Source: an uncultured Prevotella sp.
GTDB taxonomy: Bacteria; Bacteroidota; Bacteroidia; Bacteroidales; Bacteroidaceae
Direction: 5' to 3'
Assembly: GCA_946183415.1 (NCBI GenBank)
Contig: CAMHAM010000019.1
Location: 1-46,708 of the forward strand
Length of the DNA: 46,708 nucleotides
Shown piece after piece: positions 40,954 through 46,708 of this stretch; the first letter of the stretch is position 1; each line of letters starts with the position of its first letter. The translations under genes and the position numbers were made by a program. The notes beneath the pieces are model-generated. The model made no database searches. It was given only the letters and a program-made list of their open reading frames with translations, and was not told the origin of the DNA.

Positions 40954-41679
40954 CTATCTTCTCATTCCCATGGACTGGCTCTGATCCTGTCCGCGCTGTG
41001 CGTTCAGCCCCATCTCTACCTGGCCCTGCAAGGCCATCTGCTGATTGTCATAACTCTTCAAGACTGCATTGGCCAGTTGATTAAGGGAAACCTTGCCATT
41101 GTTATACGCATCCAGCGCACGCTGGCTGTGAATGGTTATTACTTGCGGAATGCCGTCAATTTCACATGTCATGGCATTACCATGCAAATCGGGGTTCTTG
41201 ATACGGGAATTAAGCGGATCGAGTATTTTATTTATATCGAGAAAACGATCTCTATCCATATCTTCCTTGTATCTTATACCGACACCATCCGATGTATAAG
41301 GTGTATGGGTCAGAACACGGCGATTAAGATCATTTATCTCTGATCCCATCAGTTTGTTATACGTCTCCAGTGAATGATGTTTAATGAAATCCTCCACAAA
41401 CGATTTCCTCTGTCGATAGTCGGTAAGGGAAATGAATTTGTTGTATTCCTGCTTATCCATATTGATGGTGAGACCTCCCTCCCCCCTGGCTCCGAGACCT
41501 GACACCTGTAACAATGCTCCTTTGTGGTCTGGAATTACATCTATTCCCTTTCCACCGAACATCTTCATGTGGATGGCATTGTCGTGAAACATTTCGCCTG
41601 TATGTGCTTTTGTATTTACATTCCTGGCAATATCTTTACCAGTCTCCATAGTGGCTTTAATTATAGTTGGACTTGGCAT
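40954..41679 (-). CDS. Hypothetical mobile-element protein (241 residues)
   Basis: A basic, hydrophilic protein: KGIDVIPDHKGALLQVSGLGARGEGGLTINMDKQEYNKFISLTDYRQRKSFVEDFIKHHSLETYNKLMGSEINDLNRR, with a Gln/Met-rich tail (QDQSQSMGMRR). No signal peptide. It follows the HExxH protein by about 33 nt on the same strand, so the two are probably co-transcribed. The RQRKSFVEDFI and NDLNRR stretches suggest nucleic-acid or partner binding, but no family was recognised. Confidence 0.6.
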   Translation of the reverse strand: MPSPTIIKATMETGKDIARNVNTKAHTGEMFHDNAIHMKMFGGKGIDVIPDHKGALLQVSGLGARGEGGLTINMDKQEYNKFISLTDYRQRKSFVEDFIKHHSLETYNKLMGSEINDLNRRVLTHTPYTSDGVGIRYKEDMDRDRFLDINKILDPLNSRIKNPDLHGNAMTCEIDGIPQVITIHSQRALDAYNNGKVSLNQLANAVLKSYDNQQMALQGQVEMGLNAQRGQDQSQSMGMRR

Positions 41680-41712
41680 AACTGTATTATTTTAAAATTA
41701 TCAATATAGGTT

Positions 41713-43077
41713 CTATATGTGATATCCAGCGGAACGGTGTACCTGCTGGCTTTCATTCAATGACTGTGCTTCTGCCTCGTAATTCATGGCCGACATGGCC
41801 ATCAGTGTCTCTGCAGACAACGGTCTTCCTTGATCGATCTGCCGACTGTCAGCATGCGCTGGCTGTTTCGGTTCCGACTGTGCAACTTCTTGAGCGTCAC
41901 CGCCGGACATGACAGAGGCAAACTGGCTGAGCTGACTCATGAAATTCTGACTGTCGAAATTCCGGATCATCTGCTGGAGATCTTGTTTCTGCCCGACGGA
42001 AGGACTCTTTTCCTGTCCGTTCTGGGCGATAGTGTTGAGGAAGTACGTGGCCTCCCTGGTATTCCAGTACTCAAAGATACGGCTGTCAGGATGCCTTTGC
42101 CGGAACTGCTCGACATGCTCAGGCTTCAACGGCTCATTGCTGAAGGGGTTCCAGATTCCCTCATGCAGCATGATCATGCGGGCGGCATGGACATCTGCAG
42201 CACGCTCATAGCCTGTGTTGTCGTGCTGTAGCCTAGCATCGACATAAGTGCGTTCCGCAAGCCGTTCCGGTGTCTTGGCAGAAATACGTTCGACATATTT
42301 GTCATAGTCATACTTTGAAATGACCCCATTCTCATGGAGGCCTTTTATATACATCAGTTCCATGTTTGTATACCATTTAACGACCTCCATTCTGTCCGGG
42401 TTACTCTCATTGATCCTGTCATATGGACTGCCGGGTTTTCCGTAACTATTCGACGGCTCCAGCGATTCCCCTTCCCCTTGGTGGTAAATGCCAGGATTCA
42501 CAGCGTCCGGGGCAGTACTGTTGTATATATGATGGGCTATCTCATGGTTGGTGACTCCCAGGGCCTTCGTCTGGTTGACATAATGCTCATATCCGTCAGG
42601 AATACGGACGGCAGTTCTATCAGTGTCTGACAGATCAATCCCCGTATGGCTCTTTTTTATATCATCAATCACTTCAAAAGTGATATCATTGTAGGCGAAG
42701 CGGCCCCGCTGGATAACGGCATTATATGTCTCTGCATCCTCTTCTGTCATTTCCGAAGCACCGCTGACATATCCCAATGACTGTGCTTCCCTGTCCTCAA
42801 AGACCGGAGAACGGAAATATGCCAGCCCCAAGATAATATCTGCCTGCACCTTCGGCGAGAACTCCTGAAGGTTGAACATCTCCGCACCGCGTTCAAGATC
42901 TGAACCCAGAAGCTTGGCATCATCGATGGGCTGGCCGTCCATCTTCATGCTGGAGATTCGGGCAACGATATCATCAAGGTACTGCTCTTTATTCTGCAGT
43001 TCCCTGACCCTAGCCATTATTTCAGGATCAAATACCAGAGGTTGTGTTTTTTGTTTCTCGTCGTCCTTGTTTTGCAT
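41713..43077 (-). CDS. Putative HExxH metallopeptidase on the mobile element
   Basis: 454 residues without a signal peptide. It has H178-E179-I-A-H182 (NHEIAHHIY), the zincin motif. GYERAADVHAARMIM (E291, D295, H297) provides a likely third ligand, as in gluzincin-like folds. The N-terminus is charged and helical; the C-terminal 110 residues are Gln/Ser-rich and end QQVHRSAGYHI. The gene sits between HNH and hypothetical genes of the mobilisation region. A role in cleaving a conjugation, defence or host protein is inference only. Confidence 0.6.
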   Translation of the reverse strand: MQNKDDEKQKTQPLVFDPEIMARVRELQNKEQYLDDIVARISSMKMDGQPIDDAKLLGSDLERGAEMFNLQEFSPKVQADIILGLAYFRSPVFEDREAQSLGYVSGASEMTEEDAETYNAVIQRGRFAYNDITFEVIDDIKKSHTGIDLSDTDRTAVRIPDGYEHYVNQTKALGVTNHEIAHHIYNSTAPDAVNPGIYHQGEGESLEPSNSYGKPGSPYDRINESNPDRMEVVKWYTNMELMYIKGLHENGVISKYDYDKYVERISAKTPERLAERTYVDARLQHDNTGYERAADVHAARMIMLHEGIWNPFSNEPLKPEHVEQFRQRHPDSRIFEYWNTREATYFLNTIAQNGQEKSPSVGQKQDLQQMIRNFDSQNFMSQLSQFASVMSGGDAQEVAQSEPKQPAHADSRQIDQGRPLSAETLMAMSAMNYEAEAQSLNESQQVHRSAGYHI

Positions 43078-43146
43078 ATCTACAACATTGTTTCCGTATA
43101 AAATTCCCGGCCAGCCCGTGACCGAGACTATAGGTCATTACAAATT

Positions 43147-43464
43147 TCAATCCACAAAATCTCCCGTCTCAAAATAGAATTTCTTCCTGGCCATGGCAGC
43201 AACCATGTTGTCATACGTGGCCAGCTCCGACGGACGCAGACTGTCCCAGAAGAACCGCAGGCGGAACGTCTCCAAACTGTCTGAGGCCTTCATTGTGTTG
43301 CATCTGGCACACGACGGCATAAGGTTCTCGATATTGTTGCCGCCGCCCTTGCTCTGAGGAACAACATGATCGACTGTCATGTTATTCCGCTTCATATGCT
43401 CGCCGCAGTATGCACAATGGCCGTTGTACCTGGCATAGATGGCCTGTCGCTTTCCTACAGTCAT
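43147..43464 (-). CDS. HNH endonuclease domain protein
   Basis: 105 residues: CAYC (C17, C20), VDHVVPQSKGG (D32, H33), NIENLMPSC (N47, C52) and ARCN (C55, N56) make a complete zinc-stabilised HNH site. It is a small stand-alone nuclease of the McrA-like type. It lies 69 nt upstream of the HExxH gene on the same strand. A TACCTTTG -7 box (minus, 43503-43510) precedes it, so it has its own promoter downstream of the large RNA terminator. Confidence 0.85.
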   Translation of the reverse strand: MTVGKRQAIYARYNGHCAYCGEHMKRNNMTVDHVVPQSKGGGNNIENLMPSCARCNTMKASDSLETFRLRFFWDSLRPSELATYDNMVAAMARKKFYFETGDFVD

Positions 43465-43502
43465 ATCATATTCTTATTTCTATATTCTCCTGTTTATATC
43501 GA

Positions 43503-43510
43503 CAAAGGTA
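43503..43510 (-). promoter_or_regulatory. -7 box of the HNH gene
   Basis: TACCTTTG on the minus strand, 39 nt before the HNH start; the -33 region is weak. Confidence 0.5.
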
Positions 43511-43583
43511 TGATATAATCCTGGAGTTAATCCCTTGAGGAAATAAAATCTCTTGCTTTAACATAAACAAGACGATTTTGAAC

Positions 43584-43622
43584 AAAAAAAGAGCCGCCGC
43601 CGTCCGAAGATGGCAGCAGCTC
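43584..43622 (-). terminator. UUCG-loop intrinsic terminator of the large RNA
   Basis: GAGCTGCTGCCATC and GACGGCGGCGGCTC (minus strand) form a 14-bp stem with G-U pairs closed by TTCG, followed by seven T. One of the strongest terminators in the window. Confidence 0.9.
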
Positions 43623-44468
43623 TTGCCTCCTGTTACACCACCCGGCACTAATCGCCGGAGCATCAGCAAGGCTATGGGTGTCCTCTGGAGCAAACTTGCA
43701 CCTGGGGACAGATGAAGGCCGTTTTTCCAGTCATTATCGGCTTTCGCCTCAGACCCACCCAGACGTGCTATTGATGCACCCGGATTCACCTATTCCGCAC
43801 CTTCACCAATGGGGCACTTCCGGACGTTACCCCATGCCATTTGTCAAAGAAGGGAGGACACGACCATACATCCCATGTGCATGCAGTAGTATCCTCCCGA
43901 GGAAACCCAAGATCGACACCAGCACAATTCCGGTGAGGAGTACATGGCGTTTCCAAAAATGCTGCACTCCTGTCTGAGTTGTCTTCACTGGAAGAACCCG
44001 GATGCAAGGAACTACTCCAGCCGGCAGTGTGCAGCCATCAGGGACTATGACACCCTCCCTGAGAGGTAAGAAGCAATCTCCTATGTCCGACTACGGACAC
44101 TCTGACGGCAGGTACGCTCCCCATGGGGAACACCTCCTCCGTTATCGACGGCGAACCGTCTCACGCGCCCAGAGCGTTGCTTCTCTGAAAATGGAGAGCC
44201 GTTTTTCCAGCCGTTATCGGGAAGGGTAACAAACCCAGCGACAGACGTGCCAGTGAATCACCCGGATTCGCCTATATCCGCACTCTCCAGTAGTAAAGAG
44301 TTGCCTTCCACCCATTATCGAAAGTTCACTTTCTCAGGGATGCCCAGCCGTACTTTCGCACCCGGAACTCCATCCGCAACTCTTTTGAAAATGGGGTTTC
44401 GATCTCTGATCGCTTTCACCAAGCGTAGCGACTGAAAGAACCGCTATAGATCGCATTCCCCAAGAAGT

Positions 44469-44559
44469 AAAGAGAACTCGCCCGTCGGCTCTGATAGGCA
44501 CTTAGCCGACCGGCATAGAGCCGTGCCGGACCTCTTTCCTACGCAGGGCGATTCTCTTT
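44469..44559 (-). other. Three-way junction domain in the large RNA
   Basis: Outer helix AAAGAGAACTCGCCC with GGGCGATTCTCTTT; inner hairpins TCGGCT/AGCCGA (44485-44509) and CCGGCA/TGCCGG (44510-44529), both perfect. Confidence 0.7.
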
Positions 44560-45726
44560 TAGGATCCTGGCACCGCGGTACCGGGCGAGTAATCGCCTTT
44601 CAAAGCCACTGCCATGCCAGGAAAACACTCTATTTGACAACAGGATCCCATCTGGGGACACGCCATGGCGCACGTATCACCAATAGAGTGTAGAAGAACC
44701 TGGCACCGCTCGCTCATGGGCCGGACAACATGAGGTGGCCGTAACCGCCTCCCGCAACTCCCAAGGCACACAGACCGACATGCCAGGCAGGAATTGAAGA
44801 TCAAAGGAACAAGGCTCAAAAGACCCCTTGCGGGGCGACACTGACGAATCAGCAGGAGCAACCAATGATCTCAATTCCTTTAGAAGAACCTGGCACCGCT
44901 ACGCTCATGGGCCGGTCATACTGAGGCCGCCGTAACCGCCTCCCGCTTCTCCCATGGCTCAAGTGCCGACATGCCAGGCTGGGACACCGCGGAAACTCAG
45001 TTTGCATACAAACCTTATTAGGGGTTCAGTACAAAGAGGCATACACCACTAACATGTCCCGTATTTCAGAAACCTGGCACCCAACGACGGGATGCCATCA
45101 GGCGACACGTCTTTCGACGCATGCATTGCCAGTGCCAGGCCGAGTTTCTTGATACTCCGATGGCAGCGAGTTTTATTCGATCAGTCAACGTTGGCCAGAA
45201 TGTATCTGACACGAAGGAGCGTCTATCAAGAATCTCTTTTAGGTATGAAGGGCAATCTCCTCAATCCGACTACGGAAGCTCTGTCAGCAGCCTCACTTGT
45301 CGCGCTTCCGGTGACAAGCAGCCCTCTCCAGCGTACAGACCGTACCTATGGTGACAATAGCGTTACCCTTCATATTCAGAAGATGGATGCCAGTGGTGGC
45401 GCGAACTCACCACACAGTTCTGGCCACTGATCCGATATGCCCCACTATTCCTAACTACGCCAGCGGAACGGATATACGCTACGGCAGCACCCATCTATAA
45501 TATAAGACGGATGTCACCCTCCAAGGTGGCCGATGCCCGGCCGACCAGCCATCCAATGTGACTGCAGTAGGCCGTCCCCATGTCTCTACGCCCGAAGCGT
45601 TCTCCAAGGCAGCGACACCCATCTATATTTTCCACTATTTCAAAGATCGCTCTATTTCATCATCAATTTCCGCTCGACCCGCAAGGGGCGCTTTCATAAA
45701 GCGAAGCGACTGAAAGAAAGATCGCT

Positions 45727-45762
45727 CTATTTTGCTATGTAAGCATTTTTCGTTTCGGCCAT
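45727..45762 (-). CDS. Eleven-codon ORF with a strong Shine-Dalgarno
   Basis: Encodes MAETKNAYIAK. AAGGAGG lies 7 nt before the ATG and overlaps the stop of the preceding gene. Strong Shine-Dalgarno sequences are unusual in Bacteroidetes. It could be a leader peptide at the 5' edge of the large RNA, or a chance match. Confidence 0.35.
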   Translation of the reverse strand: MAETKNAYIAK

Positions 45763-45774
45763 AGTCAATCCTCC

Positions 45775-46134
45775 TTATTGGTTCTCGATAGCCTGCACCA
45801 AGGCATCGACCATCGGGTTTTCTTCCGGACTGGTGATGTTCAGGGCCTCGCCCTCTGCAGCCTCGAAGGTAACGCTGGGTGCTGCACCGGCGGCATCAGC
45901 TTCTTTCAGATAGGCCACCACCTTGTCCTGATCCTTGAAGGAGGCTGCAAGTCCGAACATGATACACGTCATTACGTCAGTCGGATATCCTGCCTTCCGG
46001 ATATTCTGAAGTTTATCCTTCGTTGGCCTAAGTGTTATCGTATGGTACTTGATAACCATCTGGCCGCCTACCTCGTTCAGGAGGTCAAGCATTTCCATTT
46101 CATAGGGGTTTACTGTCTGTTTCTTCTTTGCCAT
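45775..46134 (-). CDS. Hypothetical protein (119 residues)
   Basis: MAKKKQTVNPYEMEMLDLLNEVGGQMVIKYHTITLRPTKDKLQNIRKAGYPTDVMTCIMFGLAASFKDQDKVVAYLKEADAAGAAPSV...: basic start, then helical and acidic C-terminal half. Not recognised. It follows the phosphoesterase by 16 nt, so it is in the same minus-strand operon, and lies immediately upstream of the large RNA. A function connected to that RNA is possible but only inferred from position. Confidence 0.6.
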   Translation of the reverse strand: MAKKKQTVNPYEMEMLDLLNEVGGQMVIKYHTITLRPTKDKLQNIRKAGYPTDVMTCIMFGLAASFKDQDKVVAYLKEADAAGAAPSVTFEAAEGEALNITSPEENPMVDALVQAIENQ

Positions 46135-46150
46135 ATCTTTTGTTTGTATA

Positions 46151-46708
46151 TTATATCAATTCTTTCAGTTCCATGATTTCTAATATGTTGTACCTCACTC
46201 CATCTATTTCGCTATTCCAGGAGTAATGAAAATGCCCAATGAACCAGTGCTGCAGGGGATGGCCGTGCTCCTTCAGGAATGAATGAATGTCATCCATCAC
46301 CTTCCTCTCATGCTTGATGTCATCAAGGAGATCTTCATCCTTCACCAGCCAATTCTGGATAAGGATGGGTTGCACCTCCTGACAGAATGACGGTGCTGTG
46401 TGTGTGATGACCACATCGACGGCATGATCCTTGCTGATGGCCTCTAACTGTGCCTGGTCATATACAGGCCTTTCATCTGGCCAATAGACAAACGGAGTCA
46501 GTTTGCCGTCTCCTGTCTCTATACGATTCTCATACATTCTCCAGACTCTATCAATTGATATTGCACCACCAACGCAGAGGATGGTATGACCACAGGCTTT
46601 GATAACGGAGTAGTCCGGCACGGCCTTCCACCGCTCGTAGTTCACCTGCTGGCCGTCAAAGTACGCAGGGTTATCGTGGTTTCCACGAATGAACACTATC
46701 CAGTTGTT
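46151..46708 (-). CDS. Calcineurin-like metallophosphoesterase (5' end outside window)
   Basis: About 185 C-terminal residues; the frame runs off the right edge (NNWIVFIRGNHDN), so the start lies outside. GNHDN is metallophosphoesterase motif III, VVITHTAPSFC gives a metal-binding His, and FIGHFHYS is the GHxH motif. The N-terminal DxH and GD motifs must lie beyond the window. Such enzymes hydrolyse phosphomonoesters or nucleic acids; the substrate cannot be told. Upstream gene of the operon that leads into the large RNA. Confidence 0.85.
   Translation of the reverse strand, partial: NNWIVFIRGNHDNPAYFDGQQVNYERWKAVPDYSVIKACGHTILCVGGAISIDRVWRMYENRIETGDGKLTPFVYWPDERPVYDQAQLEAISKDHAVDVVITHTAPSFCQEVQPILIQNWLVKDEDLLDDIKHERKVMDDIHSFLKEHGHPLQHWFIGHFHYSWNSEIDGVRYNILEIMELKELI

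Larger units (their letters stand above)
43584..45726 (-). ncRNA. Putative giant structured RNA (about 2.1 kb, minus strand)
   Basis: No ORF longer than about 110 codons and none with family features. Read on the minus strand it is rich in paired segments. Four elements are closed by CCTGGCA/TGCCAGG (45073-45139, 44889-44978, 44699-44787, 44576-44631); two of them share CGGTTACGGC and CCCATGAGCG. Between them lie long helices: 44635-44644 with 44682-44691 (10 bp perfect), 44789-44803 with 44866-44879, and 44469-44483 with 44546-44559 enclosing two perfect 6-bp hairpins. GNRA-type loops occur (CGTC-GAAA-GACG, CCCC-GCAA-GGGG). Flanking domains are duplicated: 43715-43801 with 44197-44285, 44067-44109 with 45242-45288, and 44401-44455 with 45688-45733. 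It ends in a UUCG terminator. Size and ornateness recall GOLLD and ROOL RNAs of mobile elements, but no specific match is claimed. Confidence 0.7.

Noticed and set aside
43678..45742. Several 60-130-residue ORFs on both strands in the 2.1-kb region
   Set aside because: They overlap each other, lack promoters and family features, have unusual composition, and are explained by structured RNA.

Overview
The window is a piece of a Prevotella-like (Bacteroidales) genome. The signs are Bacteroidetes promoters (TTTG, then 17-23 nt, then TAnnTTTG) before most genes, and family-typical proteins: HU-HIG, VirE_N/VirE, BfmA-type mobilisation protein, DUF349 and DUF2147. The Cas12a resembles, from memory, that of Prevotella disiens. 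Three kinds of DNA lie side by side.

(1) 1-14.7 kb is an accessory, defence-island-like region. At the left edge are fused remnants of exonuclease, DinD and RhuM genes. Next come an XRE/AlbA_2 regulator pair and a VirE-type primase-helicase, divergent from an HU-like gene across a 660-bp region with nested inverted repeats. Then follow a Fic gene between 116-bp direct repeats, a truncated YhcG gene, a complete cas12a (8291-12256) and a six-spacer CRISPR array (12515-12921) with no cas1, cas2 or cas4. The last CRISPR repeat is cut off by a repeated junction sequence (R). R recurs four times within 1.7 kb, each time at the end of a truncated RhuM, BRO-N or YhcG gene or inside one. The island looks like a patchwork of gene fragments joined at shared promoter-bearing repeats.

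(2) 14.7-32.1 kb is ordinary core chromosome: DUF2147, DUF349, CorA, PepD, a four-helix-bundle protein, a YbhN-like flippase-family protein, KsgA, a cyclophilin PPIase, MATE, a large lipoprotein, then cdsA-ftsH-rsfS and tRNA-Gln. Between these lie a probable 0.2-kb ncRNA (23145-23360), about 154-bp promoter-bearing tandem repeats, and a simple GAGGAGT-type repeat that has entered reading frames.

(3) From just after tRNA-Gln to the right edge is a mobilisable element. It carries a candidate origin (12 DnaA-box-like 9-mers between two 25-bp palindromes), an SSB-like protein, a tRNA-like gene with an abnormal anticodon loop, small phage/ICE-type ORFs, a 20-copy 9-bp tandem repeat, BfmA-, MobC- and relaxase-type mobilisation genes around a candidate oriT, an HExxH protein, an HNH protein and a metallophosphoesterase. 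Between the HNH gene and the phosphoesterase operon lies about 2.1 kb without credible ORFs. On the minus strand it reads as a very large, modular structured RNA: repeated domains, four CCTGGCA/TGCCAGG-closed elements, long-range helices, GNRA and UUCG loops, and a strong intrinsic terminator. It is the best candidate here for something undescribed.

All calls come from reading the sequence; no database search was run. Family names rest on motif recognition.
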